This document shows, piece by piece, positions 37,887 to 46,513 of a stretch of DNA of 64,000 nt. The notes beneath the pieces were generated by a model. The model did not search any database. It was not told the DNA's origin and saw only the letters and a list, made by a program, of their open reading frames with translations. The DNA comes from CAVQZC01 sp963718315 (GTDB taxonomy: Bacteria; Actinomycetota; Thermoleophilia; Gaiellales; JAICJC01). The number at the start of each line of letters is the position of its first letter. Position 1 is the stretch's first letter. Position numbers and translations under genes: made by a program. The stretch covers positions 496,001 to 560,000 of the forward strand of contig CAVQZC010000012.1 of the NCBI GenBank assembly GCA_963718315.1. The letters are read 5' to 3'.

Positions 37887-38791
37887 TGAACCTCGGCTAC
37901 ACGGATCCGCTCTACATCCTCGCCTTCGACCACCGAGGGTCGTTCCAGACCAAGCTGCTCGGCATCCAGGGAACGCCGAGCCCGGAGGAGACGGCGCGGA
38001 TCTCGGAGGCCAAGTCGCTCATCTTCGCCGGGTTCGAGAGGGCTCAGAACAGTTCGCCAACCGCCGGTGCGGGCGTGCTGGTTGACGAGCAGTTCAGCTC
38101 CGCCGTCGCGCGCAGCGCCCACGAGCGGGGCATCACGCTGGCGATGCCGGTCGAGAAGAGCGGCCAGGAGGAGTTCGATTTCGAGTACGGCGACGACTTC
38201 GGCGCCCACATACTCGAGTTCGACCCCACCTTCTCGAAGGTGCTCGTCCGGTACAACCCGGAGGGCGACCGCCAGATGAACGAGGAGCAGACTGCCCGCC
38301 TCAAGCGGCTCGCGGACTGGCTGCACGCCAACGATCGCCGGTTCCTGTTCGAGCTGCTCGTCCCGGCGGAGCCGGCCCAGCTCGCCGGTGTGGGCGGCGA
38401 CGCCGACCGCTACGACCGCGAGGTGCGGCCGGGCCTGATGGTGCGCGCCATCGCCGAGCTGCAGGACGCCGGGGTTGAGGCGGACGTCTGGAAGATCGAG
38501 GGCCTGGACTCGCGCGACGACTGCGAGCGGGTCGCAGAGCAGACGCGCCGTGATGGACGCGACGACGTCACCTGCGTCGTGCTCGGCCGCGGCGGCAACG
38601 AGGACAAGGTCATCCACTGGCTGCAGACCGGCGCCGGCGTTCCCGGGTACATCGGCTTCGCCGTCGGGCGCACGATCTGGTGGGACGCGCTCAAGGCGTG
38701 GCTGGCCGGTGAGGCCGACAAGGAGACCGCGGCTGCCCGGATCGCCGGGAACTACCAGCGCCTGGTCGACGCTTACACCGGCGCGGTCTGA
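37886..38791 (+). CDS. DUF2090 aldolase-like protein
   Basis: 301 residues of DUF2090, the domain found at the C-terminus of some IolC proteins (2-deoxy-5-keto-gluconate-6-P aldolase-like TIM barrel). Landmarks: ILAFDHRGSF at the first strand, VEKSGQEEFDFEYGDDFG, FELLVPAEPAQL, WKIEGLDSRDDCERV, VLGRGGNEDKV, and GFAVGRTIWWDAL. The reaction is unproven; aldol cleavage of a sugar phosphate made by the ROK kinase is a reasonable guess. Its 3' end overlaps the glycerate kinase end by 19 bp. Confidence 0.85.
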   Translation: MNLGYTDPLYILAFDHRGSFQTKLLGIQGTPSPEETARISEAKSLIFAGFERAQNSSPTAGAGVLVDEQFSSAVARSAHERGITLAMPVEKSGQEEFDFEYGDDFGAHILEFDPTFSKVLVRYNPEGDRQMNEEQTARLKRLADWLHANDRRFLFELLVPAEPAQLAGVGGDADRYDREVRPGLMVRAIAELQDAGVEADVWKIEGLDSRDDCERVAEQTRRDGRDDVTCVVLGRGGNEDKVIHWLQTGAGVPGYIGFAVGRTIWWDALKAWLAGEADKETAAARIAGNYQRLVDAYTGAV

Positions 38792-39726
38792 GCGACCTGA
38801 CGGCCGGCGGCGACCAGGTCGCCCTGCTCGACGACCTCGACACCCAGCGCCTCGAGCTGCTGCGCCGCAGCCCGTTCGACCTGGCCGCCGACGGCAACGC
38901 AGGGCACCCCGGCGCTGCGGCAGTGGGCCGCGACCACGGCGACCACCTTCCCGCTCAGGGTCTGCGCGTCGATCCTGCCCTCCGCCGTGACACACAGCGA
39001 GGCGTCGCCCAGCCACCGATCCAGCCCGGCCTCGGTGATCACCAGCTCTCCGCCCGGCACGGCCGTGGCGCCCAGCAGCATCAGCATCCCGCCGATCCCG
39101 CCTCCGGCGCCCGCCCCCGGGCGCTCGGGTAGCCCGAGAGCCGCGATCCGGCGGTCGAGCTCGGCGACCTGTTCCGGCGACGCTCCCTTCTGCGGACCGT
39201 AGACGGCGGCCGCCCCCTGAGGCCCCGTGGCCGGGTTGTCGACGTCCAGGGCAGCCACCAGCTCGCCTGGCAGAGACCCCCCGAGCGCTTCGCGCAGCCC
39301 GGCGCCTCCGTCGCTGCTGGCCGTTCCGCCGACGCCGACCACGACGCGTCCGGCCCCGCCGGCAAACGCCGCCCGGATCAGCTCGCCGGCGCCAAACGAC
39401 GAGGCGGCCATCGGGTCGCGCGGGACGTCCGCCACTCGCCACAGACCGCACGCCTCGGCAACGTCGAGCGCCGCGTCTCCGCCGTCCAGCACCGCAAACC
39501 GGGCCCTGCAGGGCCGGCCCAGGGCGTCATGGACATCGGCGGTCTCCCACCGGCCGCCCCGCGCCGCAAGCAGGGCCGCGGCCGTCCCCTCTCCGCCGTC
39601 GGCCAGAGGCAGCAGCCGCAGCGAGTCGTCGCGCACCTCCCGCCAGCCGCGCGCCAGCGCCTCGGCTGCCTCGATGGCGGTGTACGTCCCGCGCAGCTTG
39701 TCGGGGGCGATCAGGACGTCCGGCAT
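38773..39726 (-). CDS. glycerate kinase
   Basis: 317 residues of the GlxK/GarK family: VLIAPDKLRGTYTA at the start, LADGGEGTAAAL, GGTASSDGGAG, and VTAEGRIDAQTLSGK near the C-terminus. It makes 2- or 3-phosphoglycerate from glycerate and ATP. It lies 22 bp after the Mop-domain regulator on the same strand and is probably co-transcribed. Confidence 0.93.
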   Translation of the reverse strand: MPDVLIAPDKLRGTYTAIEAAEALARGWREVRDDSLRLLPLADGGEGTAAALLAARGGRWETADVHDALGRPCRARFAVLDGGDAALDVAEACGLWRVADVPRDPMAASSFGAGELIRAAFAGGAGRVVVGVGGTASSDGGAGLREALGGSLPGELVAALDVDNPATGPQGAAAVYGPQKGASPEQVAELDRRIAALGLPERPGAGAGGGIGGMLMLLGATAVPGGELVITEAGLDRWLGDASLCVTAEGRIDAQTLSGKVVAVVAAHCRSAGVPCVAVGGQVERAAAQQLEALGVEVVEQGDLVAAGRQVAQTAPV

Positions 39727-39748
39727 GCGACTGGGGGAGCCCAGAGCC

Positions 39749-40132
39749 CTAGGGCCGCCGCACCATCACCGACGTCGCCTTGACGGTGGCGACCGCCGAC
39801 ACGCCCGGCCTCAGGCCGAGCTCCTCCACGGCGTCGCGGGTGACGATCGAGACGATGTGGTGCGGCCCTGCCTCGATCTCGACCTGGGCGACGACGCCGG
39901 TCACCTCGACCGACGTGATCACTCCCTCGAACCGGTTGCGAGCCGACAACGAGCGATCGACCGGCTTGGTGATGTGACCGCCCAGGCGGCGCACCTCCGA
40001 CTCCGGGATGACGCGATGGTTGCGGTCGTCGCGGGCCGTGCGGATCCGGCCGGTGCGCTCCCAGCGCCGGATCGTGTCGACGCTGACGCCGAGAGCACGG
40101 GCGGCGTCGCCGATCGGAAGCTCGCGGGTCAC
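39749..40132 (-). CDS. MerR-like HTH protein with TOBE/Mop molybdate-binding domain
   Basis: 127 residues: an excisionase/MerR-type helix-turn-helix (LPIGDAARALGVSVDTIRRWERTGRI) and one Mop/TOBE domain (FEGVITSVEVTGVVAQVEIEAG, VTRDAVEELGLRPG, VKATSVMV). Such proteins bind molybdate or tungstate and probably regulate genes for its uptake or use. GTG 40132 is six bases after TAGGTT. No mod transporter is nearby. Confidence 0.9.
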   Translation of the reverse strand: MTRELPIGDAARALGVSVDTIRRWERTGRIRTARDDRNHRVIPESEVRRLGGHITKPVDRSLSARNRFEGVITSVEVTGVVAQVEIEAGPHHIVSIVTRDAVEELGLRPGVSAVATVKATSVMVRRP

Positions 40133-40138
40133 GCGGAG

Positions 40139-40144
40139 AACCTA
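40139..40144 (-). promoter_or_regulatory. -10 hexamer of Mop regulator gene
   Basis: TAGGTT on the minus strand, six bases before GTG 40132. Confidence 0.5.
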
Positions 40145-40185
40145 CTTGATGGGAGGCGGCGGTGATCGCTCGGTGACCTACCGGA

Positions 40186-40191
40186 TAGCAT
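40186..40191 (+). promoter_or_regulatory. -10 hexamer of acyl-CoA synthetase gene
   Basis: TAGCAT, six bases before ATG 40198. Confidence 0.5.
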
Positions 40192-40197
40192 CGAGCA

Positions 40198-42150
40198 ATG
40201 CCGTTCCAATCCCCGCCGGTCATCTGGACGCCGTCGCAGGAGACGATCGACCACGCCCGCGTCACGGCGTTCATGCGCGAGCACGGGATCGACGACTGGC
40301 GCGAGCTGCGCCGTCGTTCGGCGGAGGACACCGAGTGGTTCTGGGACGCCGCCGTGCGCCACCTGGGGATCGAGTTCTTCACCCCGTACGAGCGCGTCCT
40401 CGATACGTCCAGGGGCCCCGAATGGGCGACGTGGTTCGGCGGGGGCACGATCAACCTCACCCACAACTGCGTCGATCGCCACGCCCGAACCGCGCCCGAC
40501 CGTGTCGCGGTGATTGCCGAGTCCGAGGACGGGGAGGTTCAGCAGGTCACCTACGCGGAGCTGGAGGCGAGGGTGAACCAGCTTGCCAACGCGCTGCTCG
40601 AGCTGGGCGTCGTGCCTGGCCAGACGGTCGGCCTCTACCTGCCGATGGGGCTCGAGGTCGTGGTCGCCTTCTATGCCGTGTGCAAGATCGGCGCCATCGT
40701 CGTCCCGATCTTCTCGGGCTTCGCAGCCACCGCGGTTGCAGCGCGCCTGGCCGACGCCGAGGCAGTGGCGCTGATCACCGCCGACGCCGTCCCCCGCCGC
40801 GGCCGGCCGGTGTCGATGAAGGAGACCGCAGACCAGGCGCTGGCCGACGTCCCCGGCGTCCGGCACGTGATCGTCGCTGACCGCCTCGGCACCGATCCGC
40901 CGATGCAGGTGCGACGTGATCACCACTGGCGCGACGTGGTCGACCGCCAGCGCACCGACCTCGAGGCGCCGGCGCTCGATCCGGAAACGCCGATGATGGT
41001 GATCTACACCTCCGGCACCACCGGGCGGCCGAAGGGGGCCGTGCACGTCCACGGCGGCTTCCTGGTCAAGATCGCCGAGGAATGCGCCTTCCAGTGCGAC
41101 GTCCACCCGGATGACGTCTTCACCTGGATGACCGACATGGGGTGGATCATGGGCCCGCTGATCGTCGTCGGCGCCGGCGCCCTGGGCGCGACCCTGTTCG
41201 TGTCGGAGGGCGCACCCGACTACCCCGACCCCGGCCGGATGTGGCAGCTCGTGGAGCGTCACGGGATCTCGTTCCTGGGCGTCTCGCCCACCCTGATCCG
41301 AGCGCTCAAGCCGCACGGCGACGAGTTCGTCACCGCCCACGACCGCTCCTCGCTGCGGATGCTGGGCTCGACCGGCGAGCCGTGGAACCCCGAGCCCTAC
41401 CGCTGGCTGTTCGAGGTCGGCGGCGAGGCCCGCTGCCCGATCATCAACCTGTCCGGCGGCACCGAGGTAGGCGCGTGCTTCCTGTCGGCGATGCCGGTGA
41501 TGGCGCTCAAGGAGTGCACGCTGGGGGCACCGTCGCTGGGCCTGGACATGGACGTCGTCGATGCCACCGGCGCTCCGGTGGCGCCCGGCGAGGTCGGCGA
41601 GCTGATCTGTCGCAAGCCCTGGCCGAGCATGACCCGCGGCGTCTGGCGCGATCCTCAGCGGTACCTCGACGCGTACTGGTCGCGGTTCCCGGGGGTCTGG
41701 GTCCACGGCGACTGGGCCTCGATCGACGAGGACGGCTACTGGTACCTCCACGGCCGTTCCGACGACACCCTGAACATCGCCGGCAAGCGAATCGGCCCGG
41801 CCGAATACGAGTCGGCGGCAGTCGCCCACCCCTCGGTGGTCGAGGCCTGCGCTGTCGGGGTTCCCCACGCGGTCAAGGGCGAGGTCGCGGTCGTGTACTG
41901 CGTCCTGCAGCCCGGCGTCGGCGAAGACGGGCTGGAAACGGTGCGAGCGGAGATCCGCGACGAGATCACCCGCGAGCTGGGCAAGCCGTTCGCGCCGTCG
42001 GAGATCCACTTCGTGGGGGCGCTGCCAAAGACCCGCAGCGCCAAGATCGTGCGCCGTGCCGTCCGCGCGGCGGCGCTGGGCGAGGATCCGGGCGACCTCT
42101 CCTCGCTCGAGGACCCGGCGGTCGTCGGGCGGCTGGCAAAAGCCCGCTAG
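40198..42150 (+). CDS. AMP-forming acyl-CoA synthetase (acetyl-CoA synthetase-like)
   Basis: 650 residues, the Acs/PrpE length. AMP-binding motif MVIYTSGTTGRPKGAVHVHGG, LGSTGEPWN, and the C-terminal KTRSAKIVRRAVRAA whose lysine (in SAKIV) is the catalytic and acetylation-prone site. It activates acetate, propionate or another short acid with ATP and CoA. It is a single gene with a leaderless-type start. Confidence 0.92.
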   Translation: MPFQSPPVIWTPSQETIDHARVTAFMREHGIDDWRELRRRSAEDTEWFWDAAVRHLGIEFFTPYERVLDTSRGPEWATWFGGGTINLTHNCVDRHARTAPDRVAVIAESEDGEVQQVTYAELEARVNQLANALLELGVVPGQTVGLYLPMGLEVVVAFYAVCKIGAIVVPIFSGFAATAVAARLADAEAVALITADAVPRRGRPVSMKETADQALADVPGVRHVIVADRLGTDPPMQVRRDHHWRDVVDRQRTDLEAPALDPETPMMVIYTSGTTGRPKGAVHVHGGFLVKIAEECAFQCDVHPDDVFTWMTDMGWIMGPLIVVGAGALGATLFVSEGAPDYPDPGRMWQLVERHGISFLGVSPTLIRALKPHGDEFVTAHDRSSLRMLGSTGEPWNPEPYRWLFEVGGEARCPIINLSGGTEVGACFLSAMPVMALKECTLGAPSLGLDMDVVDATGAPVAPGEVGELICRKPWPSMTRGVWRDPQRYLDAYWSRFPGVWVHGDWASIDEDGYWYLHGRSDDTLNIAGKRIGPAEYESAAVAHPSVVEACAVGVPHAVKGEVAVVYCVLQPGVGEDGLETVRAEIRDEITRELGKPFAPSEIHFVGALPKTRSAKIVRRAVRAAALGEDPGDLSSLEDPAVVGRLAKAR

Positions 42151-42170
42151 CGGACGCGGACGGGCTGAGC

Positions 42171-42176
42171 CATACT
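42171..42176 (+). promoter_or_regulatory. -10 hexamer of DUF1707 gene
   Basis: CATACT, six bases before GTG 42183. Confidence 0.4.
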
Positions 42177-42182
42177 GACTGG

Positions 42183-42617
42183 GTGAGCAAGTCGGAACTG
42201 ATGCGTGCGTCCGACGCCGAGCGCGAAGAGGTGGCCGCGCAGCTCCGCGACCACTGCGCAGAGGGCCGCCTCACGCCCGAGGAGCTGGACGACCGGCTGG
42301 CCGCGGCCTTCGGCGCCCGCGTGCGCGGCGATCTGAAGAAGCTCACCGAGGACCTGCCCAAGCTCGGCCGCCGCCAGCGGCACCTGGAGCCGCTCACCCG
42401 CCAGCAGCGCAAGCGGGCAGAGTTCACGCACGACGTCTTCAGCTTCGCGATCATCGCTGTGGTGCTCTGGATTCTCTGGATCGTGCTGGGCAGGGGATGG
42501 TTCTGGCCGGCTCTGGTACTGCTGCCCTGGGGCGCGGTGCTTGCCTTCCACGCCTACGACACGTTCGTGAACCACCGCCTCGAGCGGCTCGAGGAGCAGC
42601 GCCGGATCGAGTCGTAG
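42183..42617 (+). CDS. DUF1707 protein with two membrane helices
   Basis: 144 residues. The N-terminal DUF1707 (SHOCT-like) motif reads RASDAEREEVAAQLRDH and EGRLTPEELDDRLAAAF. A linker and two hydrophobic segments (FAIIAVVLWILWIVL, WPALVLLPWGAVLAF) follow. This is common in actinobacteria; a regulatory or scaffolding role is assumed but unproven. The start is leaderless-type. It converges on the gene at 42625. Confidence 0.88.
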   Translation: MSKSELMRASDAEREEVAAQLRDHCAEGRLTPEELDDRLAAAFGARVRGDLKKLTEDLPKLGRRQRHLEPLTRQQRKRAEFTHDVFSFAIIAVVLWILWIVLGRGWFWPALVLLPWGAVLAFHAYDTFVNHRLERLEEQRRIES

Positions 42618-42624
42618 CTTCCCG

Positions 42625-43461
42625 CTAGCCGCCGTGGGTGAAGTAGACCGGGATGTGGACGAGGCAGATCACGCTGCCGTCCTTGGGCGAGGTGTCCCAG
42701 GCCGCCACCAGGCCCTCGGCCGGACCCGGGAGCCTGGGCAGGGCGTAACCCTTGGTGAACCGCACCGGCCCGCTCTGCACCTTGACCTTGGTGATCGCCT
42801 CCCCCACGCCCGGCACCCGGGCGGCGATCGTGAACGGGCCGCCTTCGAACACGTCTGCGGTGCCACTGGCCACGCTGATGCCGGTCAGCGCCATGAACGG
42901 CCGCGGCTTCGTCAGCGCCAGGCAGTTGTTGCTCGTGACGGGAGTCGGCTGCCGCACCAGGCGCAGGGTCGAGCGGTTCTGGAAGGTGCCCGAGACCGGG
43001 GTGATCCCGCCGGTGAAGGCCGTCGCGCGGATGGTGACCGCGTGCGCGCCGGAGTTCCAGGACAGATGAACCAGGTACGGCGCACCGGCGCGGTTGGCAG
43101 CGCTCAGCACCCTCGGGTCGACGGCGATCGCCTGGTTGAAGGTGAGCGTGTACGAGCCGGCCGGCCCTCCCGGGTGGACGGTCGAGCGGGGAGCCCTCGA
43201 CCCCTGGAAGACGAGCGCCACGTTGGTGTCCCAGCCCCGCGCGGGATCCGGGCCGGAGCTGAACGAGACGCGCTGCAGCGCCACCACGGAAGCGGGTGTG
43301 CCGGATGTGGGTGTCGAGGACGACGAGCCTGCCGACGAGACCGGGCCCGACCCGCCGGTGCTCGAGCTCGACGAGGTGGCGAACACATAGCCGGCGACCA
43401 CGACCAGCACGACCAGCAGCGTCCCCGAGCCTGCGAGCGCCAGCTTCTGCGTGCGGGTCAC
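42625..43461 (-). CDS. membrane-anchored or secreted protein of unknown function
   Basis: 278 residues. One N-terminal hydrophobic segment (GSGTLLVVLVVVAGYVF) acts as signal or anchor. A Ser/Gly/Thr-rich linker follows (about residues 30-58), then an extracellular beta-rich part with three repeated halves reminiscent of immunoglobulin-like strands (VSFSSGPDPARGWDTNV, VTIRATAFTGG, ITKVKVQSGPVRF). Two cysteines (NNCLAL, VICLVH) could form a disulfide. No known family is recognised. GTG 43461 has a clear SD, TAGGAGG. It is divergent from fabI. Confidence 0.75.
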   Translation of the reverse strand: MTRTQKLALAGSGTLLVVLVVVAGYVFATSSSSSTGGSGPVSSAGSSSSTPTSGTPASVVALQRVSFSSGPDPARGWDTNVALVFQGSRAPRSTVHPGGPAGSYTLTFNQAIAVDPRVLSAANRAGAPYLVHLSWNSGAHAVTIRATAFTGGITPVSGTFQNRSTLRLVRQPTPVTSNNCLALTKPRPFMALTGISVASGTADVFEGGPFTIAARVPGVGEAITKVKVQSGPVRFTKGYALPRLPGPAEGLVAAWDTSPKDGSVICLVHIPVYFTHGG

Positions 43462-43538
43462 GCCGACCTCCTACGGGGCCGCTGAGCCGAATCCTGCTCT
43501 GATAGCGTGGCGTCGACCCAACCGGAGGTGTCGTTGCG

Positions 43539-44318
43539 GTGAGCGAGCGGATCCTTGAGGGCAAGATCGCCCTCGTTGCCGGAGTTGCCAACAAACGGTC
43601 GATCGCCTGGGCGATCGCCCAGGCGCTTCACAGCGCCGGCGCCTCCCTGGCGTTCACGTATCAGGGCGAGCGCCTCGAAGAGAGCGTGCGGAAGCTGGCA
43701 GAGACGGTCGGCTCGGACATCGTGGTCGAGTGCGACGTCACCGACGACGCGAGCATCGACCGCGCATTCGCCGAGATCGGCGAGCGTGCCGGCGGGCTCG
43801 ACGTGATGGCCCACTCGATCGCGTTTGCGCCGGCCGAGTCGTTCGAGGGCCGGTTCATCGACACCTCCAGGGCGGCGTTCCTGACGGCACTCGACGTATC
43901 CGCGTACTCGATGGTCGCGATGGCCCGCGCCGCCGAGCCCCTGATGACGGCCCGCGGCGGCGGGTCCATGGTCACGATGACCTACATGGCCAGCGAGCGG
44001 GCGTTCCCGAAGTACAACGTGATGGCCGTCGCCAAGGCGGCTCTCGAGTGCTCTGTCCGCTACCTCGCCTACGAGCTGGGACCGGCAGCGATCCGCGTCA
44101 ACGCCATCTCCGCCGGGCCGGTGCGCACCCTGGCGGCCAAGGGGATCCCCGGCTTCGCGGACATGGAGACGGTGATCGAGGAGCGCTCCCCGCTGGGTCG
44201 CAACATCAGCGCAGCGGACGTTGGAAACGCGGCGCTCTACCTGTGCAGCCCGCTCGGCTCGATGGTGACCGGCACGACGCTCTACGTCGACTCCGGCTAC
44301 CACGCGATGGGCATGTAG
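43539..44318 (+). CDS. fabI: enoyl-[acyl-carrier-protein] reductase (NADH), FabI type
   Basis: 259 residues, a short-chain dehydrogenase variant. The N-terminal VAGVANKRSIAWAIAQAL is the FabI cofactor loop, and the active site has Y149, Y159 and K166. It reduces trans-2-enoyl-ACP in fatty-acid elongation and is the triclosan/isoniazid target family. The GTG start has CCGGAGG upstream. Its TAG is followed directly by the ATG of the MBL-fold gene. Confidence 0.94.
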   Translation: MSERILEGKIALVAGVANKRSIAWAIAQALHSAGASLAFTYQGERLEESVRKLAETVGSDIVVECDVTDDASIDRAFAEIGERAGGLDVMAHSIAFAPAESFEGRFIDTSRAAFLTALDVSAYSMVAMARAAEPLMTARGGGSMVTMTYMASERAFPKYNVMAVAKAALECSVRYLAYELGPAAIRVNAISAGPVRTLAAKGIPGFADMETVIEERSPLGRNISAADVGNAALYLCSPLGSMVTGTTLYVDSGYHAMGM

Positions 44319-45090
44319 ATGTCGCTCGCACTCACGGTGCTGGGAGGCAGCCCGGCCTGGCCGAACCCCGGGCAGGCGGCCAGCGGCTACGTCGTCGAGT
44401 CGGATGGAACGCGGCTGCTGATGGATTGCGGCTCGGGCATCGCAGCGGAGCTGCGCGCCCGCGATCCGGGGCCGCTGACGGCGATCGTGATCAGCCACTT
44501 CCACGCCGACCACTGGTTCGACCTGGTACCGCTCCACTATGCGTATCTCTTCGGCAACTGGAACACCCGCCAACAGCCGGATCTCCACCTTCCCCCGGGC
44601 GGCCGCGACGTGCTGGACAGTGTGGCCCGCAGCTGGGGCGGCACCGTTGCCACGTTCGACGACGCGTACGCAATCAGCGAGTTCGACCCCGCTGCGCCGC
44701 TTCAGATCGGCGACCTACGGCTGAGCTTTCTCGCCACCCGCCACTACACCGTCTGCTACGCGATCCGCATCGAGTGCGGCGGGCGAACGCTGGTCTACTC
44801 CGCGGACTCCGGCCCGCTGGACGGACTGGCGGACTTCGCCGAGGGCGCGGAGCTGTTCATCTGCGAGGCCTCGCTGCCCGACGCAACGGCCGACGACCCC
44901 GAGCGGGGCCACATGACCCCGGCCGAGGCCGCGGTCACGGCTGTCGAGGCAGGTGCGGGCCGGCTGCTGCTGACCCACGTGCCGGCGGAGAGCGGCGAGC
45001 AGCGTGTGCTCAGCGACGCGCGGGCGGTGTTCCCGGGCACCGTGGATGTCGCCCACCCCGGGCTGCGGATCGAGGTCGGGAGCTGGCTAG
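44319..45090 (+). CDS. MBL-fold hydrolase (RNase Z-like), stop apparently lost
   Basis: About 256 residues of metallo-beta-lactamase fold: the metal motif SHFHADHWFDLVPLHY, then LATRHYTVCYAIRI, VYSADSGPLDGL, ICEASLPD, and RGHMTPAEAAVTA with the LLLTHVPAE His. It is a probable phosphodiesterase or RNase Z relative. As assembled, the frame runs past the gene for another 1.4 kb antisense to lpdA. One G fewer in 45078-45080 would end the protein at TAG 45088-45090, overlapping the lpdA stop in CTAG. It follows fabI without a gap. Confidence 0.8.
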
Positions 45091-46490
45091 GCCATCAGGG
45101 TGACGCGGGAGACGCCGAGCATGCCCTCGGCGGCCTTCTCCGCGGTCCGCTGCAGGCTCTCGGACATCGACGGGTTGACCGCCGCCGTCTCGGCCAGCGC
45201 CTGGACGTGCAGCTTGGCGTGCACGGCCAGCGCGACCGTCGTGATCACCTCGCTGGCCCGGAACCCGACCATGGCGCCGCCGAGCACGGTGCCGGTGTCG
45301 GGATCGCAGAGCAGCTTGATGATGCCGTCCGTCTCGCCCTCCATGACGGCTCGCGGGTTCGCCCGGATCAGGTGCTTGGTGACCTGCACCTGCGTGCCGC
45401 TGATCCGTGCATCTCGCTCCGAGATGCCCGCCTTGGCGATCTCGGGGCGAGTGAATACGCACCAGGCAACGCCGGTGTAGCTGATCGGATCGGTGGGGAC
45501 TCCGACCGCCTTCATCGCCGCGGTGCGGCCGTGCATCGAGGCTGTGTTGGCGAGCATGATCTGCCCGGTCACGTCGCCGCAGGCGTAGATGTGCGGAACG
45601 TTCGTCGCGCAGAACTCATCAACGGGGAGCGCCCCGCGGTCGCCGAACTCAACCCCGGCGGATTCGAGCCCAAGGCCCGCGGTGTTGGGCCTCATGCCGA
45701 TGCACAGGAGCACGTGGCTGCAGTCCAGCTCGCGGCCGTCCTCCAGCACCACCCGGACGCCGTCCTGATTCTCGGTGTCGATGGCGGCGGCGCGCCCGTT
45801 CTTGATCACGTCCATGCCCCGGCGCAGGAACACCTCCTCCAGCACCTCGGCCAGGTCGGGGTCGTCGTTCGGCAGGATCTGGTCGCGGGCCGAGATCAGC
45901 GTGACCCGCGAGCCGCAGCGGGAGAAGAAGTCGGCGAACTCGCAGCCGGTGGGCCCGGCGCCCAGCACCACCAGGTGCTCGGGCAGGTCGCGCAGGTCGA
46001 ACACCTGGCGGGTGGTCAGCACCCGGACGCCGTCGGGGCGGGCGAACGGTGGCACGAAGGGAGATGCGCCGGTGCACACCAGCAGCGCGTCGAACTGCAC
46101 CTCGACGTCGCGGTCGTCGACGTTGACAACCAGCGTGTCGGGACCGGTGACGCGGCCCTGGCCGGGCAGCACCTGGACGTTCATCCCATCCATCCGCTCG
46201 CGCACACCGCGGCTCTGGTGCAGGGCGACGGCACGCGCGCGGGCCAGCGTACGGCGCAGGTTGACGACCGGCATCCCGCGCACGAAGTCAACCCCGTCCT
46301 CCTCGGCCCGCGCGATGTCGAGCATCGTGTCGGCCGTCGTCAGCAGCGTCTTGCTCGGGATCGCATCGGTCATCGTGCAGTTGCCGCCGAGCTGCTGCTC
46401 CTCGACCAGCGTGACGTCGGCGCCGAGGAACGCGGCAGTTGCCGCAGCCGCGTACCCGGCCGGTCCTCCACCTAGGATCACCAGTCTCAT
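45087..46490 (-). CDS. lpdA: LpdA-like NAD(P)H quinone reductase (flavoprotein disulfide reductase family)
   Basis: 467 residues. FAD motif VILGGGPAGYAAAATAA, NAD motif LVVLGAGPTGCEFADFF, and second FAD site YACGDVTGQ. The redox site reads GGNCTMTDAIPSK: C38 is kept but the second cysteine is Ala43, and the C-terminal active His is Asn (AVNPSMSE). This matches the mycobacterial LpdA (Rv3303c) type that reduces quinones and not lipoamide. ATG 46490 is seven bases after TACGAT; ATG 46499 is possible. Confidence 0.9.
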   Translation of the reverse strand: MRLVILGGGPAGYAAAATAAFLGADVTLVEEQQLGGNCTMTDAIPSKTLLTTADTMLDIARAEEDGVDFVRGMPVVNLRRTLARARAVALHQSRGVRERMDGMNVQVLPGQGRVTGPDTLVVNVDDRDVEVQFDALLVCTGASPFVPPFARPDGVRVLTTRQVFDLRDLPEHLVVLGAGPTGCEFADFFSRCGSRVTLISARDQILPNDDPDLAEVLEEVFLRRGMDVIKNGRAAAIDTENQDGVRVVLEDGRELDCSHVLLCIGMRPNTAGLGLESAGVEFGDRGALPVDEFCATNVPHIYACGDVTGQIMLANTASMHGRTAAMKAVGVPTDPISYTGVAWCVFTRPEIAKAGISERDARISGTQVQVTKHLIRANPRAVMEGETDGIIKLLCDPDTGTVLGGAMVGFRASEVITTVALAVHAKLHVQALAETAAVNPSMSESLQRTAEKAAEGMLGVSRVTLMA

Positions 46491-46497
46491 CGCAGGC

Positions 46498-46507
46498 ATC
46501 GTAAACT
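46498..46507. promoter_or_regulatory. interlocked divergent -10 hexamers sharing TA
   Basis: Plus TAAACT (46502-46507) is six bases before ATG 46514. Minus TACGAT (46503-46498) is seven bases before ATG 46490. Both share 46502-46503. Confidence 0.6.
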
Positions 46508-46513
46508 CTGCCG

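Noticed and set aside
45091..46475. C-terminal 460 codons of the open frame that begins with the MBL-fold domain
   Set aside because: Antisense to lpdA, with shadow composition; better explained by a one-base error near 45078 than by a real extension.
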